Source: Phoronis australis (taxonomy: Eukaryota; Phoronida; Phoronidae). From it: a stretch of DNA of 64,000 bases. The position numbers were made by a program, and so were the translations under genes. The stretch is taken from the NCBI GenBank assembly GCA_002633005.1, contig NMRA01000531.1, forward strand, positions 140,590 to 204,589, read 5' to 3'. The notes below the pieces were generated by a model, which saw only the letters and a program-made list of their open reading frames with translations, was not told the origin of the DNA and ran no database searches. Positions 1 to 14,100 of this stretch are shown here, piece by piece (within the stretch, counting starts at the first letter, position 1; each line of letters starts with the position of its first letter).

Positions 1-1949
1 GTAAGAAATAGGCTACAGTCTTGTTCAATAGAAGCTATACCAACATTAATGCAGTAAGAGCGCTCAACAAAGGAACAACGCTATCAGAAAATCTCGAATA
101 ATTCAAAAAGTAGATATCCTAGCGAAAAATGAAAGATATCATCTGAAAGCGCATTTAAAACTCTATCTAAATTGATAGTACCACGCACTTCCGTAAATTT
201 TTCGAAAAAAATGAAATTTTGCGGTTTTTTAAGAAATTCAAAGTCAAATAACTCGAAAACGGTAAGTCTGAGAAAAAAATTGTTACAGTTCATTTGAAAG
301 AGTATACCTTGGAGAATCCACATGCAAAAATTCACGTCATTTTCTCCTTCCATTTACATGGCACCTCAGAACGACTCAAAAAAGGTCAACATGCGCAAGA
401 TCCGCCACCTTGAAAGTAACTTTCGGTTATTCTGCTTTATATCATAGCATGTCACAAAAAACTAATATCTTAAAAAATTCGAAGGAATTGGCTCTATAAT
501 GCGCCCTCTACAGGAGAAAACGTTTTTTTCCCGAAATCGAGGTGAGCATGCACGAGTGCCAATATTTCCGCCACCTTTAAACGGAAGAGAACAATTTCCG
601 GGATACATGTAGTGCACATCCGGTCCAATAAATGTGCCGATTTTCAATCCTGTACGTAAAAAATTGAAGCCTCCAGAAGCCTTTGATTCTTAAAATGAAA
701 ACAAAATGGCCGCCACAGCCGCCATCTTGGATCCGATTATGACGAAAAACAATAGACTTCCAGTACTTCTGAAACTACGTGTTATGTGTAAATTTCGTGA
801 TAATCGGACGAAAATTGTGACCTGTATCGTGCGAACAAACAAAATGAAAGCGCTCCGAGGAGCGAAACTTGGCGAAATTGGCCAAAAAGATGACGATAAA
901 GATGATGACGAAGATGACGAATACGACGACGATGGTGGCAAAGATGAACAAAAGAAGTAATAATAACATGCACGACGGATGTAGAAGTCCGAAATTAGTA
1001 AGATAAAGGCTACAGTCTTGAGCGACACTTGGCAAAATTAACGGAAAAGACAACGACGGAGATGATGACGAAGATGATGACGATGACAAATACGATGATG
1101 GTGGTGGCGATGATGAACAACATCACAACACTCATATGACGAACTTAGATGTCATAAATCAATAAGAAATAGGCTACAGTCTAGTTCAATAGAAGATAAA
1201 CCAACATCTATGCAGCAAGAACGCTCAACAAAGGAACAGCGTTATCAGAAAATCTCAAATAACTCGAAAAGTAGACGTCCTAGCAAAAAATGGAAAACAT
1301 CTTCTGAAAGCCCGTTCAAAATTCTATCTAAACTGATGGTATCACCTAATTCCGTAAATTTTTTGAAAGAAATGAAATTTTGCATTTTTTTTAAGAAATT
1401 CAAAGTCAAATAACTCGAAAACGGTAAGTCTGAGAAAAAAATTGTCGCAGGCCATTTGAAAGAATATACTTCAAAGAATCCACATGCAAAAAATTACGTC
1501 TTTTTCTCTTCCCGTTTAAAATCGCACTCCAGCACAACTGAAAATGGGTCAACATGCGCCAGATCCGCCATCTTAAAAGCAACTTCCGGTTTTTTGGCTT
1601 TGTATAATAGCATGTCATAAGAAACTAATACCTGTCAAAATTCGAATGAATTGGTCTTATAATGCGCCCTCTACAGGAGAAAACGTTTTTAGGCCAAAAT
1701 CGAGGAGCGCATGCGCGATCGCCGATATTTCCGCCATCTTTAACTGGAAGTAAACAATTTCAGGTATACTTGTAGAAAACTTCCGGTCCATTTACTGTGC
1801 CGATTCTTAGCCTTTTACGTTAAAAATTGTAGCCTCCAGAAGCATTTGAACCTTTAATTGAAAACAAAATGGCCACCACAGCCACCATCTTGGATCCGAT
1901 TTTGACGAAAAACAATAGGTTTCCAGTACTTCCGAAACTACGTGTTATN
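1..1949. repeat. ~1.16-kb direct repeat, DOP1 intron 9
   Basis: 1-~700 and 1164-~1949 are diverged direct copies: AGAAATAGGCTACAGTCT, CGCTCAACAAAGGAACA, AATGCGCCCTCTACAGGA and ATCTTGGATCCGATTNTGAC (14) recur in the same order. Between them, 850-1000 and 1020-1140 are two copies of a GATGATGACGAAGATGA-rich segment that gives spurious acidic frames. A single N at 1950 ends the second copy, pointing to a collapsed or mis-joined tandem array. Confidence 0.75.
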
Positions 1950-2017
1950 AACATACTTGGCGAAATTTATTTCTCCAAGTAACAACATAAAAGAATAGCA
2001 CAATTAATTGATCTTAC

Positions 2018-2170
2018 CTGGCAGTGTCAGGGTGGAGCAGCATAAGTAAGATAGGTTCTAGTATACGTCCGATATCACCTCGGTCAATGGACTGACACAG
2101 CCAGTTGTGAGCCACAGACTGAGTGGGATGAATGTCCAGTTGGAGACTGTCCAGCATCACAAACATAGAC
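2018..2170 (-). CDS. DOP1: DOP1 coding exon 9 (residues 971-1022), last in the window
   Basis: The acceptor CTTATTCAG joins phase 2 to exon 8 across a 13.3-kb intron. It encodes [28 protein letters not shown] and [17 protein letters not shown], matching the family's LFIMLDSL and ARVLEPLLLLLLHP. The donor is AG|GTAAGA, phase 2, so the gene continues to the left. Confidence 0.92.
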
Positions 2171-5100
2171 CTGAATAAGACAGTTATTATGAAACAGAAT
2201 TCTTGTCTACATACACACAAACATAGACTTAAAAATTATCATGTAAGGTACAATTCGCATTATCATTTTCACAAGGGCATCAAGGACATACTTTACTGAG
2301 GGGGTCAAGGCTCGCTACTAGCGTATGATTTTGATGCTATAAAAATGGCAACGTTTGAACGTAACGTGTGCACTGCCCACATGCAGTCCTATTTCGCTAA
2401 GAACTAATTGCCAACAGCGTCACCTGGGAGTGGTCGAAATTCCTGAGGAAATAGCAACTCTTACTCCCATGCAATTTAACACCCATGGTGGCACTAAAAA
2501 AAGGGTTTCCACAATTCAGCATTTCCCTTAGACATTTTTGCTTTCTTGATGAACTGAACCAGCCTGTTCAAATGAAAAACAGCGTGTACAGTTTATAATA
2601 CCTTCTTAAGTCATACGAACACATCGTGACCACTTTATGTTATACAATAAAAACTTCACAGTCTTAATTTTGCAATCAACTTAACAAAGTAAGCAAGGAT
2701 GGCTACAACATTGAATCCCACATACCAATATTTGGAAAAGGGTCTTGGTTGCATCAGCAGTATATCATGTCACGATACACAATGATGGGTGGCGCAGCAC
2801 CGAAAAAAGTGGGGGGGGAGCTAAAGCCACCTTACCCCCCTGTGGTACACCACCTATAGACCATGAGCAGCGTAGCACTGAAAAAAGTGGGGGGCTATAG
2901 CCCATCCAGCCCCCTATGGTGCGCCGCCCATGAAAGTAGGTTTATTAACATCAAGCACATGGTATGGGAAGTAGGTTATTGTTTTAGCACTATTGTGAAC
3001 CACTGATACTTGATGCATCTACTTAAAGCCTGTTGAAATATGTGAGTGAAAGTTTATTACAGATCCATGAATAAAATGTGAAAGTGTCTCAGAATTATTG
3101 ACATTCTATCCACATGAGTCAAGAGAAGACCACCTGATAAACAATAAACTTTTGAAAATTGGCAACTTTTGCTTTCACACCTGGACGTGTTAAACAGAAG
3201 GTTAATTAAAATTAGTAAATATATAGAGGCTGAGGTTAAAATTCAACAAGGTAGTCACAGCTTCAAATCTTGAAGGGGGGTGCAGAAGATCATTCCTTAA
3301 CATCCAAGATCATCAAGAACAGGCAAAAATTTTAAAAAATATGGTCGAATTGGAAAAGGCTGATGATACATTCCATTGCAGGAGTTCGTTAAAGTTTTTT
3401 GAACAATCCCCTTAAAAATTGAGGAGTTGCGCATGAAAAGGTATATCCCAAAATGGTTGCACAAAAATAACACTCAGGGAAACACAGTCATATGTCAATA
3501 GAACTACAGCATCTCACAACCGTATGTTTGTAAAAATTTGGTCGAAACCCTCTTTGTAATATATAGGCTTATGTACAAAAAAGCGTTAATAAACCTACAT
3601 GGCGGCATAAAAACCTAGAACAGGACAAATCTCACATTACCGTACAATAGTGATACGATTTAGTCTGCCTGCCAGCATAGCTGGTAAACCACATCTCAAA
3701 CGAGTCGTAAGATATTGCGCAGATTCTTTACTAGCATAAAGCATGAGTTAAGAAAAGCCTTTAAATGAAAAAATCCATCTACAATTAGTAGTTCTTGGTA
3801 TTGTTCAGCAGATGCAGAAGGCATGATATGTGTTGTTTATCTAATCAAAACAAATAGCAAAATAACGGAGAATATTTATAATGGCTTTTCATGTTCATGT
3901 TTTATAAACACACTTCAAATGGTAGTTACTTTGTTATGGCCCAATGAATGCATGGGTTATTAGACAGAGCCAGGAGCCCCTGCAAGGTACAACACACAAT
4001 GGAGGGGGGGGGGAGGACTGCAAAATCATGTTTGTATTCACAGCTATACCATTACAGAGAAGCATGTGTAACTATGCATTAACTAAAGTGTAAATACACA
4101 TCAGCATAAGGCATTTTGTAACAACAAACCCAGGTATAGCCAAACGAATAATCATAACATTACCAGACAAAAAGTCCTCCCTTGTCTAGTGAATAGCGTA
4201 TTGGACTGATAATCTAAAGGTTCTAAGTTCAATCCCAGTTTCCACCAAGGAAAAGAAAAAGGTGCTGATCATTGACCGCCATGATTGTACCATGACCTGT
4301 GCTTTAACAATGCTGTAAGAGTAGCTGGAGCTGGCCAGTGAAATGACTGCACTAAAACACCTGTGTCAATGTAAATAAGCTAGAAGTTGGTGTAAATAGA
4401 CCAAAAGATTTTAGAAATGTCTTCCAGAGATTACTTTCTCCACAGAACTACCGTACTAAAAAAACTGTCATATACACTAATCTGTGCCAAGTTTTGTTGA
4501 AATCGTCAACTGGTTCTCTAGAAATCATCTGGCAACCTTCTTCTTCCAAAACTACTGAAAAAAACCCCCGCCCAATTGGCCCTGGGATGGGGGCAAGGCA
4601 GATCGGAAAGGCAACACCAAAATAACCTCTAGGGGGTGCTGCAGCGGTTAAATTAACTTAAAAAACAACTAATGCCCGTGCAATGTCGTCACAATATCTC
4701 TGAGTCAAGTTTCATTGAAATCTATCAGTTCTCCAGATCACCCGGAAACCCCGTTCCCCTAAAAATACTGAAAAGCACACCCCCTCTATGCTGGGCAGAG
4801 GGCACAGCAGACTGAAAAGTGACATGCAATAGCCCTAGTGATATCCTGCATTCTTTCATCGATGTGTAACCGACTTTGATAACTTGACAACCGACTTACA
4901 TCCACTTTTTTTTAAATCGTCAACACGTTGGGTCAACTTAATACATTTCTGGCAATTGTAGGAATTGGTAACTTGTGTAATGTCAACATTTGATTTTTTA
5001 AAACTGTGATTGCTGCATTTTTCATCACTACCCTTGCCAAAAATGCACATTTATTTTCATAATCTACGGTCGAAAGAAAAACGTGTCTTAGTCTTTTATT

Positions 5101-8100
5101 TACCATCAGATACCAGACATCCGTTGTTTTAAAAAGAGATTTCGATTACTGAAGGTTGAATTGAACTTATTTACAAATCCTTGATGTAACATTAACCCAA
5201 AAAGTTCCAATCATCTATGAAGGTTATCTTCCAGATAAGTTCAACACATGTTAAATGTACTTACTGTGTAGGGTACTTCAACTTCAAGATAATGTTACCC
5301 TAGTTCTTTACGTTCTACTTGCTAAAAATGTCATAGAAACATCCATGTGAACAGTAACTGCTTGCCTACTCCCGGCTCAAGTATTCAGCAAGAGCATTTA
5401 GCAGGCAAAAAACAGTTCACCAGAAAAAACAACTTCTTCAACAACTTCCACTGTGTTTAATAAGCACTCATATAATAATTCATATGCGACAGCTTTGTTC
5501 TTAAATATACTTTCAGATGAACTCTCTGGTTTACATATTAAACAGTCACATAAAATAGTGTTGTGGACCTGGGCCAAGTTGTGTGCTGGGCATTTCTTAT
5601 CCTATAACTTAATTGACCCACCATGCGTAAAATACAGATATTTCCATATTGTCGTCTGCACCCAAGAACACAACAAAAATCACACCCACCCATCCAGAAG
5701 TGAGGCGATTTACAGGTATAACATCATACACACCATCGTGGCTGACTATACAGAGCCAATGTCCTGTCTTTGCACTTACACTGTCTCTTGTTGTGCTTTA
5801 GGGCATGAGTGAACCCTAATAGGAGTCATATGAGTGCTGTTACCATGTATTTTTGAAATCCTACAAATATTCCAGGAAAATACACACGGGATTACTTCCA
5901 CAAACAGCCCCAAAGAATTTATGAACACCGGAAAGTTATGTCGCCCCTATAGGAGCCTGAATAAGCACGCGCCAGCCCCACTGGTTTTAAGATACAGGTG
6001 ATGATAGAAATTTTCATTGAATCAACAAGTATGAATATTTTTTCTGCTATTTATCTAAAGAAATTTGGTAGACCTCATAATCCTAGCATATTCATGTCCG
6101 AATGCCAGAAAAATAGTGCTATTATAGCCACCAACTTTCACATGGGAAATGCACAGGTGTTTCAACAATGAAGAGCCACAAAGTCTTTGGTCAAGAAAAC
6201 AGTAAGGATGGAGATGACAATGAATGACCTTGACCCAGCAAAAGCAATAAATGTTTAATGAAAGCAGAGTATCAAGTGTGACCTCACTAGACAAGGAAAT
6301 ACCTTAGAATAGTTTTGAGAACAAAGTACTTTCAGTAAAGGTTGCTCAGTTGGGGACTGGAGGAAACTCTCTAAAATTTGGGACAATCAATAAAACATAA
6401 GACAACGAATTCAAGTCAAAAATGATTTTTTTATTTCTTGATTTTGAAGATTGAGACAAAGACGATTTTAGCATTCAGATGCGGCATTTTGTAACAACAG
6501 TCTGACAATAGACTTGGTATTACATTTAACTTAGTGTTGAAAACAAGCCCTCTGCAATGTTTATAATGGTTAGCACAGTATGAAACATTGAGGTGAAGGA
6601 AAAATCCCTTTACTTGTCATACATTCCCTGTAAAATAAAACTACTGGTTGTGAAAAATGAGGAGTTCTTACTCATAATTCTTAGACTTAGTACAAACAAT
6701 ATTGCCCATAATTCTAAAATTTAGTACAAGCTCTAGCCTTGTGAAAAATAATTAATTCCGCATTGAAATAAATTAGAGAGCCCTAGTTGCTGCACCTAGT
6801 AAGTTTTTTTCACTTGGCTGAAAACAGGCACTTTAATTCACATTTCTGTGCCCCATCCAATAACTGTGCCACGAGACTGCAATAACCCAACTTATTGCAC
6901 AGACACGTGACACGGCTGTGTATCAAGAGGTATGAGGTGTAATACTAGACGCATTGTGATTGCTTAGCTCATGCCAACGGGATCATTAAAAAAAATAACA
7001 CGGTCCTCAAAATTGGCTCATATGTAGATTTGAAGCCGTGTGGGTATATTCACCCAAATGATCCCTGCACGAGTTATGATGCACCCATAAATAACGTCAT
7101 CCTGATGTTGTTTTGCCATGTCTATTCAATATCAGAAATGCGCCCTCTACAGGACGTTAATATGTAGCTGCAGTCAAACCTGTCATCAACACAACCTGGA
7201 TGGCGTAACATCCACTTTAAGATGGAAATGTGATGATTTCAGTTTTGGACATGGTGGAGTGCACTGTGGGAATTAGACCAGGCGATATCGATAAAACTTG
7301 AAATATTCATGCATGACACAAACTGCTCTCACTCTTGCCAGCCTTTACTTTCATCACAAGTCAAACCAAATATTCACTGACATTGCGCATCTAAGGTATG
7401 CAATATAATGCACTGGGAGGCTGTAACTTGATTTCTTTGAGGTGTCCTGCACCATTCAAGTTCAGTCTATTCAAACAACTATGAAAACTTCAATATTTCA
7501 AAGCTTGGTTGCATGGATATAAGAAAACATTTGTCCTGCATAATCAATGCCGCTAAATGGAAGGCATTGTGCATGCTGAAAAACAACTTGCATCAATAAA
7601 TATTTGTGGCTCTCAGTATGGAAAAGCATGTAAGCAGAAAAATAAAATCCAACATGATAATACATCACACACAAAATGAATAGAACATCATCCACAGGTA
7701 TTTGCTAATGTCCTGCTTTTTCACAAGCAAATGTACTGATCACTATCTTAGGTCCTATACGACCTATATTAAGTAATTCACCACTGCCATGCAGGCAAAC
7801 TTGTATTGTTTTATTTCGAGTTCTAATGCTGATATCGAGAAATTAGCAAAAGGACAAATAGTACTGAATGCCCAACGTATTAGTCTACCCATAAACCTTA
7901 CGTTTTGAACAGTTACGCAGTGGTTGATGTGAAGAGTTCAACCCAGGACAGATGAGATATTGTCAGACATCACATCACATTCAAAATTCCGCAACAGCAA
8001 CATATGTGATACTGCATTTTCCATGGCAGTTTGACATAAGTACACACCACGAGTACATGTATATCTAGCCCTAGCAAGTTGGTCTACCAGCTGTTTTAAA

Positions 8101-11100
8101 TCTTAGCATGCAGTTGTCCTGTAAATCACCCTAAAAATATAAGCAAATTTGCTAATTGAGGGAGGCTGTTAGTCATTCAAAGTGACTCTTTATAACTGGG
8201 TTATATTATGCCAAAAACATTGACAATAAAGACTCATAGAATGCGAAAACTTGACAAAAAAATCTTTTAAACAATTCTTGATGAAACTACCATCTCGCAA
8301 CATCTACCCACAGAGTTATTCACCTTCCCCTGTGAAAGAATTTCTAGAAGAAATCACAAGAAATCACAAAATTCACGATTTCTGAAATACGTGCTAATGA
8401 AACCTCTGTAGTCACCACAGAGTTTCTAATCTCCATCTCTCACAGTCATTTGACAAACAACTGACTGACAAAATGGATACAAACAGCAAATTGATTTCTT
8501 AAAAATAATTCCAAGTGCATTTTAGAATATATTTGAATACTACCTAACCTTTATAACTAATTTCAAACAGAATTGCATCTTAATCGGACTGGCTGCTGCA
8601 TTAAGAGGCCATTGTTTTATTACATCAAAGGTCAAAGGTCACATTTTTCAAACAAGGGAAATGTGCTATGTCTGATGTCTGTGTCTTGTCATACAAAATA
8701 AGGAAAGGTGCTTTGACTTATGGGAGAAAATTCAATGAAGTGAGGAGTGGTTGAAAGATTTTTTTTTGAAATTTGAAACTAAAAGAAAAATGCTTTGACA
8801 TCAAAAGAAATTCAAAATTTTTACAGCAAACTGACATTAGGCACTGGGCACTGGTGAACAAGTCAAATTCTGTTTCTGTGGCATTTTCATTCTAGACCTC
8901 TAACAGCAGTGTTATCCTACCTACATCATGGATATCTTCTTACAGTCACAAACCCTCCAGCAACATCAAATCTGCCATGTGTAATCTCGATGACCTTGGT
9001 CAAGCCTATTCTTAATTTTTTTCAGCCTGCCTTCTCAGTGTTTATTTCCATTGAAGATGACTTGTTACAGCCATGAACTGTTCTTGGGCAAGTCACTTAA
9101 TTGCAGTACCAGTGTCTATTATTGCTAGCAATATCGCCATTCTACCTCATATGACTTTTAAAACTCATTGCATTTTATCTGCCTACATCAGGTTCACTTC
9201 TCCCATCCTTATGTGAGAGGGCCTTAGACTCAGTGAGGGGACCCACCAGGACCAGTGGCCAGACTGTCCCTGCAGTCAACATACAGATCAATGACAATGT
9301 TACCCCAAATACAAATTTCTGGATCAGTCTCTGGGTCATTACAAAAAAGTAGATAAATTCATCAAATGAAAGTAAATGAATCGCTAAAGCAAATGTCTCC
9401 AATTTTAATATATTAAACTAAAGCTTAAACTGACAAGAACAGAAACCAAACTTATGAAAACTGCAAGTTGACAAAATGCATAGCTTGTTAAGTAAAAAAT
9501 TCATTACGGACAGTTGACAACGTTCCAAAACGAAAAATCAGGACACCTGAATCTAGGATGCCGCAAGGTGATACAGCCGCAGAAATGCATTAGAATGCCA
9601 GAAGATGACATTGATTTGTGGCTGCAATCAAACCGGACATCAATGCAACATCGATGTCTCTGCTTCACCTTGGAAACGTGACTGGTAGACGATTTGACTT
9701 TCGGGTCATGATCAAATACACTGTGTTGATTAGATCATGCTTACCTTATTTGCATTTAGTACAATATGATTAGGATTGTGCAAGGTTCAGTCCCAGGGAG
9801 ATAAAAAATTCCTCGAAACATCCACCGTCTGCAGTGCTGACAGCTTTTTCTCTTTTTTATTCCTTAATGTGCAATGGAAGGAGGAAATTTGACAAGCATG
9901 AACATACACAAAACCATGTGTTAGCAAAACAGTGTAAGGGTGGATATACAGGGCGACGGGCAAAAATGGGACAGTTGGTAACTTATATATGATTAAGATG
10001 TTAATATTTGCAAGCCTATATTGTTGAACAGGTTACACACATGATTTTCATGGAAACCAATCAGCTGCCAGAACTCAAACAAAATGAGGTCATAAAAACA
10101 AGTTGCTGAATGTACAAAAAATAACGTTTTTAAAGAGACCATTTGTGTGCGTACTGTTAGCACACACAATAACACAAAGTTGCCATGAAACACAATCGTC
10201 ACAGTTCAGTTAGAATCATATCCTTCAACTAAGTAGTAATATCTAAAACTACCTTTCACAGTGTGTGAATTTATATTGAAACAGTGTTTACTTCACACTT
10301 ATCATGAACCAGCTTAACAATGGGGGTCAGTCTCAAAACTTCAAACCATTATATTTACCTGGTTTTGTAATACCAACCAGATAATCAATATTCATGGTTT
10401 AAAATATGGTGAACAAATGGCTGACAAATGTGTTTGTCAACCCAAATAATAGCTTAAAGAGAACTGAAATGTTCAAAATCTTTTCAAAAAGAAGTTGTAC
10501 AAGAGCAGGGCGGAGTGTTGAATTCAGTGCACCGACAAATGCACCGCAAACGGTGTGCTTCTAGGCTTGTTTATTTGTTTCATAAAAATAACCACTAGAC
10601 AGCGCAAAAACGTCCAATCCATCTGAAAACGGATATATACCATTGTTTTTTTAATAGAAAGCTATTTACCAAATTTCATAAAAATCTGGCAAAGAACTTC
10701 AGAGACACAAGCGAAAACAGAAAAATGGCCACTAGGTGGCGCAAAGTACCTCGATTCCATCAAAAAAAAGGAGGACAGCATCATATCACCAATAGATGCC
10801 TATATGCCAAATTTTCTGAAAATCTGTTGAGGACCTTTGACGATACAGAGGTAAACCTAAAAACAAAAATTACCTCTAGGGGGCACACTGGTTATCAGAT
10901 CCATCAGAAAGTTGTTGTCTTCCGTTGTTAATGTCATATAAATACACTTGCTAAATTTAGCAAAGATCGTGCAAATGATTTAGGATACACAGCCATGGGC
11001 GCAAAAAAACTGCCACTAGGAGGCACCCCAGTAGTCAAAGTCATCAGAAAATCATCGTCAGGTTCGTAACTTCGTAGTAAGAACATACATGCCAATTTTC

Positions 11101-14100
11101 ACAATCATCCTAAGAGTGGTTTGGCAGAAAAAGGGGTGAACACCATAAAAACAGACTAAAAACACTAAAAATGGCCACTAGGTGGCGCAAACTACGTCAA
11201 ATCCACTCGAAAACAAGAGGATAGCGTCATCTCACTAATAGATGACAATATGCCGAATTATATGAAAATACATAAGGACCTTTGAAGAAACAGAGGTAAA
11301 CGTAAAAAACTAAAATCGTCACTAGGTGGCACACCGGTGGTCTGATCCCTCCTAAAGTCGTCGTCATTCATTGCCAAAATTAGTAAAGATCCTGTCAACG
11401 GTTTACGAGATACAGCCATGGGCGCAAAAAAAAATAAAACTGCCACTAGGAGGCATCACAGTACTCAAATTGTCGGAATATAATCCTCAGCCATCCTCTT
11501 TATAATAAGAACATACATGCCAATTTTCACAATCATCCTTAGAGCGGTTTGGTTGACAGAGGGGTGGACGTGAAAAACAGACTCGAAAACAGCAAAAATG
11601 GCCACTAGGCGGCCCAAACTAAGTCGAAACCATCCAACAACAGACGGATCCGGATAGCGTCATCTCACTAATATACATGTTGAGGACCTTTGAAGATATA
11701 GAGAAAAGCGTAAAAAACTAAAATTGCCACTAGAGGGCACACCGGTAGTCGGATTCATTCGAAAGTTCGTTCATGTCGTCCCATCCATGAAAAGAACATA
11801 AGTGCAAAATTTCACGAAGGTACGTCAAAGTATTTTGGAGATAGAGCAGCAGACGCTGGACAGAGATGACAGCATAATGCGACCGCATATAAATATGTGG
11901 GCGCATAAAAATGGTTCATATGAAATCGTTCATCAAATCTGTCACGTAGGACATTATTGACTACTCGGGTGTATTTAGCAAAATGTCTAGAAAACTAAAG
12001 ACTTTAACTCAGTAAAAGTATACATTTTCTGAAAGTAGAAAGTCTGAAGAATTTGATTTTTGACTGGGTATTTACTGTTATTAAATGGGTCACGTGATGA
12101 TGTCATTTTAGCAAAATTTAGAAAAAAAAAACATTCATAGCAAAACAGCATTTATCAATGATATGATAATTACAAGCTAAACGCTTGCATCTACAGAACA
12201 TAACCCAGGACAGTACCATGTATAAGTTTTAAAAATATCAGTGGATGTTTGCAATCCGACAACTATCCCACAATGCAATTGAAAAACGACAATCAGTGCC
12301 CCTAATAGGTTTTGCCGAAGATAAAATTACTCAAATTGAACTTCGTAAGAAGATGATGCTACCATGTTTTCAAATGAATAATTAGTCTTTATTTCCGAAA
12401 CTGTAAGCATAATCAATCATCTCTTATGGTGTCAGCAGTCCGTCTAAAGGGTGAATATTTTTTTAAAATTTCCAGGGTAGTTGGATCCATCTGAAAATGA
12501 GCATCACTACAATGTGCTTTTTCATAAGGAACAGCTAACTATAATCTCACCAAGATCAATCAAATAACTTGGTAGATATGAAAGCAAACGAAATGACAAA
12601 TTCCCACTAAAAGGCACATCACGACAATAGTTATATCAGTCCAAAAATCAACACTTCAATCAGAACTTGATATATATTGAGGTAGACACAAAGAAAACTC
12701 AAATTGCCACACAGAAGCAGCACAATAGTCAGGTCCATCTAAAAATCCACAACAGCTGTGTTCTCTATTCATGAAGATATATCAACTTGGTTGGTTTTGA
12801 GGGAGGCATAAAAAACAAAACTGTTTACTATGAAGCACCCTGGTGGTCAGAATTATACCACAATCAACTGCAGCTGAGGTTTTTACAATATGACCACACA
12901 TGCCAAATTTGATAAAGACCTAAAGAAGGATATGGATGTCAAAGCAAACACAAAGAACTAAAATTGTCACAATGACACGTCGCAGTACAATCCTCCGAAA
13001 ATATTGATTGCCAGCAATACTGTCGTCAATATGAACACATATTTCATGATGATGACAAGATACCGGACAAACACAAGATGCTTTTCTCACTTGAAACGTG
13101 TGGATATCCACACTCGGTCTTCAGCAAGGCTGCTTATAAAACATCGAGATATGAGCTGAATATTGTGGACATTCCCCAATCACAACAACTACTGGCTAAG
13201 ATAACTATTTCATATGTGGAGACTCTTTGAACCACTGTGTTCAGGAATTTTCACATCAACAAGTCTCTTAAACCTGCAGACAAAATGAGACAAAAACTTG
13301 ATGTGCACCCAAGACACACAATCCCCCCAAAAATAGACAAATGTAATATGAAGTGTAGCAAATGCCGAGGGGGGGACCTATGTATGCGATACCTCTGAAA
13401 CCACGGTTATCTCAACATTGAAGGCCAGCTATGGTGATGTCTATGTTTCAGCTGTCCTCACTCATTGTGAGGAATTGGGTCATATATCTGATCTGGATGA
13501 TGTGCTTGTTCTTGACTAGGAAACACTGGTTTGAACAAAAGGGGTGGAGATTCATAATAGCGTGTATGTGAGACCGAATACTATTCAAAGTTTCCCTCAA
13601 GACTGATTCACTCCAACAGGTGTCGTAGCAGAGCTTGAGAAAATTTGGCTGTGGTTGACAACACATTGCGTAAAATTCCCAAGTAAGCTCAGTAAAGAAG
13701 CATAATTTTTCTACATCATGTTTCACCACTGGAAGAGAGATAATCTTCATCCATATGTAAACTTAGTCTGTTGAATATCATGTATCGTGAACATGACAGA
13801 GCATTGATTTGGTGCAATACATCGTCTTTGAAAAATGAGAAAATAAAATTAAAATTGTCCGCCAACTTATGTTCTAAATTGTTGAGATTTTGCGATAACA
13901 GTGGAATCTTACTGTTTGTCCACTAATTGACGAGTTGTTACATCACGGCAGGTTAGACTGACCCAACAGACTTGTAGAACCTTGTTTACATACTCAAAGT
14001 GGGTCGGTCCACTGTCACATCATGAAGAACACAAGATCAATTGCCAAATCCTTTTTTACTCTAATCTAAAATCACAATTTTGCGAGCAGTTTAAAATTTT

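Noticed and set aside
690-1089. Overlapping frames on both strands, acidic (D/E-rich) on plus and Ser-rich on minus
   Set aside because: They come from a GATGATGACGA-type repeat that is itself duplicated; no homology, and every frame is open because of the repeat.
4856-5050. Minus-strand 64-codon frame in DOP1 intron 8 ([19 protein letters not shown])
   Set aside because: Exon 8 joins exon 9 directly with conserved sequence ([15 protein letters not shown]), so no exon is missing; the frame has no acceptor/donor fit or family match.
5453-5812. 119-codon plus-strand frame
   Set aside because: No domain or conserved pattern, antisense within an intron; length is within chance for this composition.
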